A program made the translations under genes and the position numbers. Of a stretch of DNA of 48,968 nucleotides, positions 18,157-25,365 are shown piece after piece (position 1 is the first letter of the stretch; every line of letters begins with the position of its first letter). The notes under the pieces are model-generated. The model was not told where the DNA came from. It saw only the letters and a program-made list of their open reading frames with translations, and did no database searches. The DNA is from Acidobacteria bacterium UBA2161 (lineage in GTDB: Bacteria > Acidobacteriota > Vicinamibacteria > Vicinamibacterales > UBA823), in contig DCWN01000005.1 in the NCBI GenBank assembly GCA_002328835.1, forward strand, positions 1 to 48,968. Reading direction: 5' to 3'.

Positions 18157-19635
18157 TCAGTAGAGATTCCCAGCCCTGGCCGAACCGGTGTAGTCGAGGT
18201 AGACGACCTTCAGCTCGGTGTAGAACGCGACTGCCTCGCGCCCCATTTCGCGAAGGCCCACGCCCGTCGCCTTCATGCCGCCGAAGGGGATGTGCGCCTC
18301 GCCACCGACGGTGGGCGAATTGACGTGGATGATCCCGGCTTCGAGCTGGTCAACGAACGTGAACGCCCGCGACACGTCGCGGGTATAGACGGACGCGGCG
18401 AGGCCGTAGCGGACGGCGTTGGCCACCGAGAGGGCCGATGCCACGTCGGGCACCCGGAGCACCGACAGCACCGGGCCGAAGATCTCCTCCTGGGCGATCC
18501 GCATGTCGGGGGTGACCCGATCGAAGATCGTCGGTTGGAGAAAGTAACCGCGGTCGTGGGCGTCGCCGGTCAGGCGGGCGCCGCCGGTGACGCGTCGCGC
18601 GCCCTCCTTCTTGCCGACGGCGATGTAGTCGAGCACGGAATTCATCTGGGTCTCATCCACCGACGGGCCGACGTCGGTGGCCGGGTCGAGCCCGTTCCCG
18701 ACAACGAGCCCTTGCACCTTGGCCTCGAGCCGCTCGACGAACTCGTCGGCGATGGCGTCGACGACGATCGCCCGGCTGGTCGCGGTGCAGCGCTGGCCCG
18801 TGGAGCCGTAAGCGCCCTGGGCGGCGCTGGCGACGGCCAGTTCGAGGTCGGCGTCGTCGAGGACGACGATCGGATTCTTCCCGCCCATCTCACACTGGCA
18901 CTTGATGCCGCGCGCGGCGCCGGCGCCGTAGAGGCGGTTGCCGATGTCGTTCGATCCGGTGAACGACACGCCGCGAATTGCCGGATGGGCGAGCAGCGCC
19001 TCGCCGACATCGCCGCCGCTGCCGTAGACCACGTTGAGGATGCCCGGCGGGGCGTCGCACTCGGTGAAGATGTCGGCGAGGAGGGCGACCGAGAGCGGCG
19101 TGAGCGACGCCGGCTTCAAGACCACGGTATTGCCACAGGCGAGCGCCGGGGCCAGTTTCCAGACCGGGATCGCGACGGGGAAATTCCAGGGCGTGATGAG
19201 GGCCAGCGGTCCGATCGGCTCTCGAACCGTGTAGCAGAAGTTGTAGGGCAGTTCCGACGGAATCGTCTCGCCCAGCAGGCGGCGGCCCTCGCCCGCGTAG
19301 AACTCGACCACGTTGATGGCCCGCTGCACCTCACCCTTCGATTCGGCGAGCGTCTTGCCTTCTTCACGAGTCAGCGCTTCCGCGAGGTCGTCTCGCCGAG
19401 CCTCCATCCGGCGCTGCACCCGATAGAGCAGCTGGCCTCGCTGAGGGGCGGGCGTCGCCCGCCAACCTGGGTACGCTCGTTCAGCCGCCTTCACCGCCGC
19501 CGCCGCATCGGCGGCCGTCGATCTGGGCGACTCGGCGACAATCTCGGCCGTGTCCGCTGGGTTGACGTCAGGTTGTCGCGCGGCGCCGGCGGGCGCGCGC
19601 CACTGTCCATCGATGAAGTTGTCGAGAGTGCGCAT
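18157..19635 (-). CDS. Aldehyde dehydrogenase (NAD(P)+-dependent, semialdehyde type)
   Basis: A 492-residue ALDH of standard length. Visible motifs are the oxyanion Asn region TPWNFPVAIP, the cofactor-binding Lys in LKPA, the FTGSNDIG nucleotide loop, the general base Glu in CEMGGKNP, the catalytic Cys in GQRCTATSRAIV and EEIFGPV. The sequence resembles alpha-ketoglutarate semialdehyde and related dehydrogenases, but the substrate cannot be fixed. A TATAAT box lies about 50 bp before its ATG. The divergent neighbour is a HAD hydrolase. It lacks an N-terminal targeting extension, so it is not an obvious partner of the DeoC acetaldehyde product. Confidence 0.94.
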   Translation of the reverse strand: MRTLDNFIDGQWRAPAGAARQPDVNPADTAEIVAESPRSTAADAAAAVKAAERAYPGWRATPAPQRGQLLYRVQRRMEARRDDLAEALTREEGKTLAESKGEVQRAINVVEFYAGEGRRLLGETIPSELPYNFCYTVREPIGPLALITPWNFPVAIPVWKLAPALACGNTVVLKPASLTPLSVALLADIFTECDAPPGILNVVYGSGGDVGEALLAHPAIRGVSFTGSNDIGNRLYGAGAARGIKCQCEMGGKNPIVVLDDADLELAVASAAQGAYGSTGQRCTATSRAIVVDAIADEFVERLEAKVQGLVVGNGLDPATDVGPSVDETQMNSVLDYIAVGKKEGARRVTGGARLTGDAHDRGYFLQPTIFDRVTPDMRIAQEEIFGPVLSVLRVPDVASALSVANAVRYGLAASVYTRDVSRAFTFVDQLEAGIIHVNSPTVGGEAHIPFGGMKATGVGLREMGREAVAFYTELKVVYLDYTGSARAGNLY

Positions 19636-19686
19636 GATGTGTCGGGTCGGCGAGGCCGGTGTGATACAAGGCCCTGTGTCGCCGGG

Positions 19687-19692
19687 ATTATA
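19687..19692 (-). promoter_or_regulatory. Predicted -10 box of the aldehyde dehydrogenase
   Basis: Minus strand TATAAT, 51 nt before the ATG at 19635. No convincing -35 element. Confidence 0.45.
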
Positions 19693-19761
19693 GCAGTCGT
19701 GGCGACTCTTGGGGGGCGACGCCGACGGCGTCGGCCACCCTCATCTCGTGGAGCCCGCCGC

Positions 19762-20484
19762 GTGGCCGATATTGCCATTCCGTACCAACGTCTGAAGACG
19801 ATCTTTCTCGACGCCGGCAACACCATCGTCACGATGGAGCTGAGCTACCTCGTCGAGGCGCTCGAGGCAGCCGGCATCGCCTGCGACCCGGTTGCGCTGC
19901 GGCGAGCCGAAGCCGCGGCCCGACCGGTCGTGTCGGCAGCGCTGCCGACGCTCCGTTCGACCGAGACGATGGGCACCTTCGAGTTCTACCTCCGAGAGAT
20001 GCTGACGCGCGTGTCCCTGACGCCCGCACAGAGTGGCGAGACCGTGGCGCGCCTCGCGCACGACCTGGCACCTCTCATCGACCGCGTCGGCCGCGTCGCG
20101 TTCTGGTCACACGTGCTTCCCGGCGTGCCCGAGGCCCTGGCCGGCCTCCGTGCGCGCGGCCTGAATCTCACCGTGGTGAGCAATTCCGACGGCACGGTTG
20201 AACGGCTGCTCACCGAGGTGGGGCTGCGCCCGTTCTTCGATGCGGTCATTGATTCACGCGTCGTCGGCTACGAAAAGCCGGATCCAAAAATCTTCACGCA
20301 CGCGCTGGAGACCGTCGGGGCGACGGCGGCCACGACGCTGCACGTCGGCGATCTGTACGAGGCGGATGTGGTGGGCGCGCGCGCGGCGGGCCTGCACGCG
20401 CTGCTGCTCGACCCGTTCGATGACTGGCCGGACGTCGACTGCCCGCGCGCAGCCGATCTGACCGCCCTGGTCGCGCGGCTGTAA
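19762..20484 (+). CDS. HAD-family hydrolase
   Basis: A 240-residue HAD phosphatase-like protein. Motif I is FLDAGNT (nucleophile D17, but Gly where the usual second Asp would be), motif II SNSD (VVSNSDGT), motif III Lys in GYEKPDPKIF and motif IV HVGDLYEAD. The helical cap lies between motif I and about residue 110 (type C1). A replaced second Asp is seen in several HAD subgroups and may change phosphatase activity. I chose the GTG at 19762 because homologous sequence starts shortly afterwards; a long upstream extension would run over the aldehyde dehydrogenase gene. Confidence 0.88.
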   Translation: MADIAIPYQRLKTIFLDAGNTIVTMELSYLVEALEAAGIACDPVALRRAEAAARPVVSAALPTLRSTETMGTFEFYLREMLTRVSLTPAQSGETVARLAHDLAPLIDRVGRVAFWSHVLPGVPEALAGLRARGLNLTVVSNSDGTVERLLTEVGLRPFFDAVIDSRVVGYEKPDPKIFTHALETVGATAATTLHVGDLYEADVVGARAAGLHALLLDPFDDWPDVDCPRAADLTALVARL

Positions 20485-20508
20485 ACCCGCTGGGAGGACG
20501 GGGCGGAC

Positions 20509-21294
20509 TTACCGCTCCATCATCTTCGCCAGGCCGCCGAGGACCGACCCCTCGCCCTGGCTGCGCCCACCAGCCTTCGGCGCGTGGGCGAGCACGCGGT
20601 CGGCCAGGCGAGAGAAGGGGAGGCTCTGGAGCCAGACGGTGCCGGTGCCCCGGAGCGTGGCCAGGAAGAATCCCTCGCCTCCGAAGAACATCGACTTGAG
20701 ACTGCCCGCGCGTTCGATGCTGTAGTCGATTCCCTCAGTGAAGGCGACCAGGCATCCGGTGTCCAGCCGCAGGGTTTCGCCCTGTAGTTCGCGGCGCACG
20801 ACCGTGCCGCCGGCGTGCAGAAAGGCGAGACCGTCGCCGCTCAATTGCTGCAGGATGAAGCCCTCACCGCCGAAGAAGCCGGTGCCGAGCCGCTTGGCGA
20901 AGGCGATGCCGATCTGCGTGCCGAACGCGGCGCACAGGAACGAATCCTTCTGACAGAGGACGTCCCGACCAGCCGCGGCGAGGTCGAGGGCGACGATCTT
21001 CCCCGGGAACGGCGCTGCGAATGCGACGTGCCGCTTCTCGCTGCCGCGGTTGGTGAAGTGGGTGAGGAAGAGCGATTCGCCGGTCAGCGCTCGTTTGCCC
21101 GCCGCGAACAGCCTGCCCATCATGCCCTGGTCGGGCTCCGATCCGTCGCCGAGGCGCGCCTCGAACTCGATTGCGTCTTCCAGATAGTTCATCGCGCCCG
21201 CCTCGGCGACGACGGTCTCGCGCGGGTCGAGTTCGACCTCGACCATCTGCATGTCGTCGCCGATGATCTGGTAGGCGATCCTGTGGCTCTGCAT
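20509..21294 (-). CDS. AIM24/TIGR00266-family protein
   Basis: A 261-residue beta-rich protein of the AIM24 family: repeated glycine-rich strands with EAGAMNYLED, FFGGEGFILQQL and FFGGEGFFLATL, the two FFGGEGF repeats marking the internally duplicated double-psi-like fold. Biochemical function is unknown in bacteria. I chose the ATG at 21294, because GGAGGT lies 8 nt upstream. It sits 28 bp downstream of the aminotransferase gene and may be co-transcribed with it. Confidence 0.85.
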   Translation of the reverse strand: MQSHRIAYQIIGDDMQMVEVELDPRETVVAEAGAMNYLEDAIEFEARLGDGSEPDQGMMGRLFAAGKRALTGESLFLTHFTNRGSEKRHVAFAAPFPGKIVALDLAAAGRDVLCQKDSFLCAAFGTQIGIAFAKRLGTGFFGGEGFILQQLSGDGLAFLHAGGTVVRRELQGETLRLDTGCLVAFTEGIDYSIERAGSLKSMFFGGEGFFLATLRGTGTVWLQSLPFSRLADRVLAHAPKAGGRSQGEGSVLGGLAKMMER

Positions 21295-21322
21295 CGGGGG
21301 GGACCTCCGTGGGGCGTTAGCC

Positions 21323-22630
21323 CTAGGCACCGACCGACACGGTGTCGGCGACCTGGGCCAGCGAACGGTCGAGGATGTCGACGGCGGCGTCGACGTCGGT
21401 CTTCGCGATGTTGAGCGGCGGCGACAGTCGAACGACGTTGCCGTGCAGACCGCCCTTGCCGATGAGCAGGCCGTGCTCGCGGGTCGCCTCCAGGAGCGCG
21501 TTCATGGCGGCCGGCAGCGGTTGCTTCGAGTCCTTGTCAGCGACCAGTTCGATGGCCTGCATCAGCCCCTTGCCCCGCACGTCGCCCACGATGCCGTGGC
21601 TCGCCTTGAGCTGCTCGAGGCCCGAGGCGAGCTCGCGTCCCATCGCCGCGGCGTTGGCCAGCAGGCCTTCTTCCTCGATGACCTCGATCGTCGCCAGCGC
21701 GGCCGTCGCGGTCACGGGATTGCCGCCGAACGTCGAGATCTGCGGGCCCTTGATCGCCCCGGCGATCTCCGGGGTCGTGACCGTCGCGCCGACCGGCGTA
21801 CCGTTCGCCATCGCCTTGGCGCACGTGATGATGTCCGGCTCGATGCCCCAGTGCTCGACTCCGAACCAGTGATCGCCGGTGCGGCCGAAGCCCGTCTGGA
21901 CCTCGTCGCTGATGATCAGGCCGCCGTGGGCACGCACGATCGCCGCGAGCTCCCGCAGGTAGTCCTCCGGCGGGGTCACGAACCCGCCCACGCCCTGAAT
22001 TGGTTCGGCGATGAGCGCGGCGATCTTGCCCGACGTAGCGGTCTTGATCAGTTCTTCGACGTCGCGGGCGCAGAGCAGCCGGCACTCGGGGTAGGTCTTC
22101 TCGAAGGCACAGCGGTAGCAGTAGGCGTTGTGCGCGTGCACGACGCCCGGATCGGTGACCGGGCTCAGCCGCCAGCTGGCGTGGGCGGTCAGGGACATCG
22201 CGGTCTGTGACCGGCCGCTGTAGCCGTGGCGCAGCGCGATGATCTCGGTGCGGCCGGTGTGGAGCCGGGCCAGCAGGACTGCCGTCTCGTCGGCCTCGGT
22301 GCCGCTGTTCGTGAAGTAGGTCTTCGACAGCGCGCCCGGAGCGATTTCGGCCATCTTCTCGGCGAGCTGTACCGTCACCTCGTGGGGGAAGAAGGTGGAC
22401 GTGTGCTGCAGCGTACGGACCTGCTCAGCGATCCGGGCGGTCACCTTGGGGTGGCAGTGTCCGATGCCGACCGTCACGATGCCGCCGAAGAAGTCGAGGT
22501 ACTGCTTACCGTCGACGTCCCAGACGTGCTGCGCCTCACCTCGGGTCAGCGGCAGCGGGTCGGTGTAGAACGTGGCCACCGACGGAAACAGGAACTCCTT
22601 GTGCTTGGCGACGATTTCAGTTCGGTTCAT
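21323..22630 (-). CDS. Class III aminotransferase (alanine-glyoxylate / AGXT2-like)
   Basis: A 435-residue fold-type I aminotransferase of class III. Marks include the TNSGTEADE phosphate-binding loop, HGYSGRS, the Asp in ISDEVQTGFGRTG and the PLP-Lys in CAKAMANGTPVGA. A Cys-rich insert (CYRCAFEKTYPECRLLCA) is typical of the AGXT2-like branch, which transfers amino groups among alanine, glyoxylate, beta-amino acids or GABA. The substrate is undetermined. A TATACT box at 22674-22679 (minus strand) lies 44 bp before the ATG. It is followed by the AIM24-like gene. Confidence 0.9.
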   Translation of the reverse strand: MNRTEIVAKHKEFLFPSVATFYTDPLPLTRGEAQHVWDVDGKQYLDFFGGIVTVGIGHCHPKVTARIAEQVRTLQHTSTFFPHEVTVQLAEKMAEIAPGALSKTYFTNSGTEADETAVLLARLHTGRTEIIALRHGYSGRSQTAMSLTAHASWRLSPVTDPGVVHAHNAYCYRCAFEKTYPECRLLCARDVEELIKTATSGKIAALIAEPIQGVGGFVTPPEDYLRELAAIVRAHGGLIISDEVQTGFGRTGDHWFGVEHWGIEPDIITCAKAMANGTPVGATVTTPEIAGAIKGPQISTFGGNPVTATAALATIEVIEEEGLLANAAAMGRELASGLEQLKASHGIVGDVRGKGLMQAIELVADKDSKQPLPAAMNALLEATREHGLLIGKGGLHGNVVRLSPPLNIAKTDVDAAVDILDRSLAQVADTVSVGA

Positions 22631-22702
22631 GAGGGTGTCTCGTTGGTGCCGGAAACCAGTGCCGGAAACGTGAAGTATATCGCACCGGATCGGCGCGCCC
22701 GG

Positions 22703-22868
22703 CTAGGAGCCCGTGGTGAAAGTGGTGCGAGTCACGGAGCCGGGCGAGGCGTCCGGCTGGCAAGGCGCGACGACTGAGAATATCGGGAATATTCGAAGAA
22801 GGAGCAACGCGGCCAGCCGGGATGCATCGCCCGGCGAATGCCGCGGGACTTTCACTACGGGCTCCTAG
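22703..22868 (+). mobile_element. MITE-like palindromic element carrying family E core, copy 2
   Basis: This is a 166-bp element with 21-bp imperfect terminal inverted repeats (one mismatch): the left end begins CTAGGAGCCCGTGGTGAAAG and the right end closes with CTACGGGCTCCTAG. The terminal CTAG on each side could be a target duplication. Inside are two further paired segments: GCCGGGCGA 22739-22747 with TCGCCCGGC 22827-22835, and CCGGCTGGC 22753-22761 with GCCAGCCGG 22812-22820. They enclose a 49-nt core (22762-22810) that begins AAGGCGCGA, contains hairpin AATAT-CGGGA-ATATT and ends GAGCAACGC. No coding capacity. It is related to the element at 6677-6754. Confidence 0.78.
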
Positions 22869-23296
22869 GGGCGCAGGCTCATCTCGATGTAGCCGCCGGC
22901 CTCGGTCCATTGCACGCGGCGGTCAGGCAGGCCATCCTTCCCGCCGGTCGGGTAGAAGTACACGAGAACCTCGGTGTACGAATCGGTGACCGGCCCGGTG
23001 AGCCGCTGGGCGATCGACTTGGCGTCGCTCAGGTTCTCGGCCTCGACCTTCAGGACGAGCGCGAAGTGTGCCGAGAGCTGGTCGACCAGACGCCAGCCGG
23101 CGCCGGCCACGCGTACGCGCGGCCGGCCCGAGAGGACATCCACCTGCGGCGTCAGCGCCCGTTCGAGGCCGGGTCGGGGCGCGGTGGCGGTTGCCGCCGG
23201 CGTGCGCCCGTCGCGGTCCATCACCCAGAGCGTCCCGGCGATCAGGGCGATCTGGGCGGTGAGGGCGCCGCCGATCACGAGGACGCGGGTAGGCAT
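22865..23296 (-). CDS. Membrane-anchored protein of unknown function
   Basis: A 143-residue protein with one N-terminal transmembrane helix or uncleaved signal (residues 4-25, VLVIGGALTAQIALIAGTLWVM). A Pro/Ala linker and a compact alpha/beta domain (about 50-143) follow; I do not recognise the domain. Its TAG stop is formed by the last three bases of the terminal repeat of the neighbouring palindromic element, so the C-terminus may have been reset by that insertion. Confidence 0.65.
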   Translation of the reverse strand: MPTRVLVIGGALTAQIALIAGTLWVMDRDGRTPAATATAPRPGLERALTPQVDVLSGRPRVRVAGAGWRLVDQLSAHFALVLKVEAENLSDAKSIAQRLTGPVTDSYTEVLVYFYPTGGKDGLPDRRVQWTEAGGYIEMSLRP

Positions 23297-23318
23297 CGGG
23301 TCTGCCCTGGCGGCGGGA

Positions 23319-23537
23319 TCACTCCTCCGGCGCGTCGCGGCGCTTGCCCTTGCGGCGGTTCACGCCCTGCCGGCGGCCACCGATCCCCTCGAAGCCCGGG
23401 CGGCTCTGCCGCCGGTCGGGGAGCTTGCGGCGCTCGTCCTCGCGGCGGTCCGGGCCGCGTCGCCGGTCAGCCGGGGTTCGTGCGCCGGTAGGGTTGGTTT
23501 TCGTCTTACGCGTCACGTCGGGCTCCGCAATGGTCAA
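23319..23537 (-). CDS. Small Arg-rich protein
   Basis: A possible 72-residue basic protein with repeated Asp-Arg-Arg units (ADRRRGPDRREDERR, LPDRRQSR, GGRRQGVNRRKGKRR). Start is uncertain: TTG at 23537, or GTG six codons later. Such low-complexity Arg-rich proteins can bind nucleic acid, but high-GC DNA also makes such frames by chance. It lies in a small gap behind the membrane-anchored protein on the same strand, and no better reading frame covers the region. Confidence 0.4.
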   Translation of the reverse strand: MTIAEPDVTRKTKTNPTGARTPADRRRGPDRREDERRKLPDRRQSRPGFEGIGGRRQGVNRRKGKRRDAPEE

Positions 23538-23585
23538 TGCTCGGCAAAGCGCCGAATCGTGTCAAGCCTGTTACCGACGAGCGTT

Positions 23586-23615
23586 TTGCTCCCGCGCCGC
23601 TGGCCGAGGTATCAT
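23586..23615 (+). promoter_or_regulatory. Predicted promoter of the selenocysteine peroxiredoxin
   Basis: TTGCTC (23586-23591) and TATCAT (23610-23615) are separated by 18 bp. They lie about 85 bp before the start codon. Confidence 0.4.
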
Positions 23616-23698
23616 GAGCACTCTTCGAGGAACAGTCTGAACGGCGCATCTGTTTGGCTCGCTCGAGACGGGGCCGGGCGCGCCAGAGGGAAATCGAG

Positions 23699-24229
23699 AT
23701 GATGAAGCTGATCTTGATTGCGGGGGTCCTGGTGGGCGTGCTGGCCACTTCGACCGTCGTGAACGCCCAGGAGCTGAGCCCGGGCGACGCCGCGCCGGCG
23801 TTCTCGCTCTTCGGGTCGGACGGCGAGACGCATTCGCTGGCGGACCATGCGGGTCGGACCGTCGTGTTGGCCTGGTTCCCCAAGGCCTTCACCGGTGGTT
23901 GAGCGGCCGAATGCAAATCGTTCCGTGAGAACGGTGATTCCATTCGCGAGTACGACGCGGCGTATTACATGGTCAGCGTCGACGATGCCGAGACCAACCG
24001 CGAGTTCGCCGAGTCGCTCGACGCCGACTTCCCCCTGCTGAGCAACCCTGAAGGTGACATCGCACGGGCCTACGGGGTCGTGTCGCCCGAGCGGGAGTTT
24101 CCGCAGCGCTGGACGTTCTACATCGGCGGCGACGGCAACATTCTCCACATCGACAAGGAAGTGAATCCGTCGATGGCGGGCGAGCAGCTGGTCGAGAACT
24201 TCGCCAGGCTCAACGTGCCGAAGCGGTAG
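23699..24229 (+). CDS. Exported selenocysteine peroxiredoxin (AhpC/TSA, BCP/PrxQ-like); TGA at 23900-23902 read as Sec
   Basis: A 176-residue thioredoxin-fold peroxidase read through one TGA. Before it: a signal peptide (residues 1-23, LILIAGVLVGVLATSTVVNA), then LSPGDAAPAFSLFGSDG and WFPKAFTGG. After it, in the same frame, AAECKSFRENG and the rest of the fold (FPLLSNPEGDIARAYGV, RWTFYIGGDGNI). Sec68 is exactly where family members have the peroxidatic Cys of (P)GCT, and Cys72, four residues on, can serve as resolving thiol. It should reduce hydroperoxides in the periplasm. AGAGGG precedes the first of two ATGs. A SECIS-like hairpin follows the TGA. A plain stop would leave a useless 67-residue fragment. 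Confidence 0.88.
23908..23946 (+). promoter_or_regulatory. SECIS-like hairpin of the peroxiredoxin mRNA
   Basis: Stem CGAATG/CATTCG (23908-23913 with 23941-23946), then AATC/GATT (23916-23919 with 23936-23939) and GTTC/GAAC (23920-23923 with 23929-23932), with a GGT bulge on the 3' side and apical loop CGTGA. The loop starts 21 nt after the TGA and has a G at its second position, as bacterial SelB-binding hairpins do. Confidence 0.72.
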
Positions 24230-24362
24230 GCCAAGCGTCTAGCAGTGCAGCGACGCCGCGGGGTGGCTGACGAGCCGCCGCGCGGCGGTCGTCTGTACAC
24301 GCGGGTGTTCCGTGACCGCGTGGCGGACGCCGCGCGAGGAGGCAGTCGATGACCGGGGGCGC

Positions 24363-24527
24363 CTAGGCGTCCTCGTTCGGGGCGTTGGGGTCCTTGACCT
24401 CGTCCTTGAAGCCCCGGATCGCCTTCCCCATTCCCTTCCCGATCCCCGACAGCCGGTTCGCGCCGAAGATCAGGAGCAGGATGAAGAAGATGACGACCAG
24501 CTCCATCAGGCCGATTCCAAAGGGCAT
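24363..24527 (-). CDS. tatA: Twin-arginine translocase subunit TatA
   Basis: A 54-residue protein. It has a short N-terminal transmembrane helix beginning MPFGIGLMELVVIFFILLLI, the hinge FGANRLSGIGKGMGKAIRGFKDEV typical of TatA/E (F-G-x-x-x-L-P/S-x-x-G-x-x-x-G-x-x-x-x-x-F-K), and an acidic, Asn/Pro-rich tail. It is shorter than E. coli TatA (89 residues) but within the range of minimal TatA proteins. It is divergent from the flavin-reductase-like gene, whose product carries an RR-x-F-L signal. The window also holds a Tat-type formate dehydrogenase. TatC is not seen here. Confidence 0.92.
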   Translation of the reverse strand: MPFGIGLMELVVIFFILLLIFGANRLSGIGKGMGKAIRGFKDEVKDPNAPNEDA

Positions 24528-24614
24528 ATGTCAAGATACCACGGCGGCTCGCGGGCCGGAAGCGGGCGGTGCTAGAGTGAGCGGACCCGACCGACGGCGA
24601 TTTCCTGGAGGCGT

Positions 24615-25322
24615 ATGGACAACGCAACGAAGACTCCACGGCGTATCTTTCTCGGGCAGGCGCTGAACGGGTCGGCCCTGGCCTGGGCCATGGGCGGAGC
24701 GCTCGTCGGCACGGTGTCGGCGCAGCGGGCCGAGCTACCCCGGCGGCGGCTGGCCGAGCCAGGGCCGATGCTGCCGCCGGTGCCGGCGATCTTCATGACG
24801 GTCAACGGCCGGCCGGGCGATCCCGAGGAGATCTCGGTGACCTGGACGTTCGTCGTCAACGGCGAGCCGCCGCAGATCGGCGTCGCTGTCGGTGACGAAC
24901 ATATCGCGCGGGACCTCGTGGCGATGCACCAGGAGTTCGTCCTGAACGTGCCGACCGCCGGCCTCGTGCACCCGTTCGACGTCGTCGACATGAACTCGAG
25001 CCGGGTGGCCGACAAGTTCGCGATGGCCGGCCTCAGCCTGGGCACGGCCGCGGTCGTCGATGCGCCGACGATCAACGAATCGCCGATTCAACTCGAGTGC
25101 CGGGTGCTGCACACGCTCAGGGTGCCGCCCGAGCGGACGATCTATGTGGCCGAAGTGGTGGCCACGTCCGTGCACGAGGGGATCTGCGACGAGGCGGGCC
25201 GCCTCAACGTCGAGGCGGCGCGGTTCTTCGGGATGACCGCCGGCAGCGGCGAGTTCTACACACTCGGCCGGAAAGTCGGACACATCGGCCAGTCGGTCGG
25301 CCGGAGCGACATCCGGTACTAG
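24615..25322 (+). CDS. Flavin-reductase-like FMN-binding protein with Tat-type signal
   Basis: A 235-residue protein. Residues about 60-225 match the flavin reductase (split-barrel FMN-binding) domain: MTVNGRPGDPEEISVTWTFVV, LNVPTAGLV, and DEAGRLNVEAARFFGMTAG. The N-terminus has TPRRIFLGQ followed by a weakly hydrophobic Ala/Gly stretch and VSAQ, a good twin-arginine signal that would export a folded, FMN-loaded protein. The divergent tatA next door fits this. The electron donor and substrate are unknown. A GGAGG ribosome binding site precedes the ATG. Confidence 0.8.
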   Translation: MDNATKTPRRIFLGQALNGSALAWAMGGALVGTVSAQRAELPRRRLAEPGPMLPPVPAIFMTVNGRPGDPEEISVTWTFVVNGEPPQIGVAVGDEHIARDLVAMHQEFVLNVPTAGLVHPFDVVDMNSSRVADKFAMAGLSLGTAAVVDAPTINESPIQLECRVLHTLRVPPERTIYVAEVVATSVHEGICDEAGRLNVEAARFFGMTAGSGEFYTLGRKVGHIGQSVGRSDIRY

Positions 25323-25365
25323 TCGGGAACGTCGCTTCTTGTTCACTGCTCGAATCGGTGCTGGG

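Noticed and set aside
18292..19761. Upstream extension of the HAD hydrolase frame
   Set aside because: It lies antisense to the aldehyde dehydrogenase and is not hydrolase-like.
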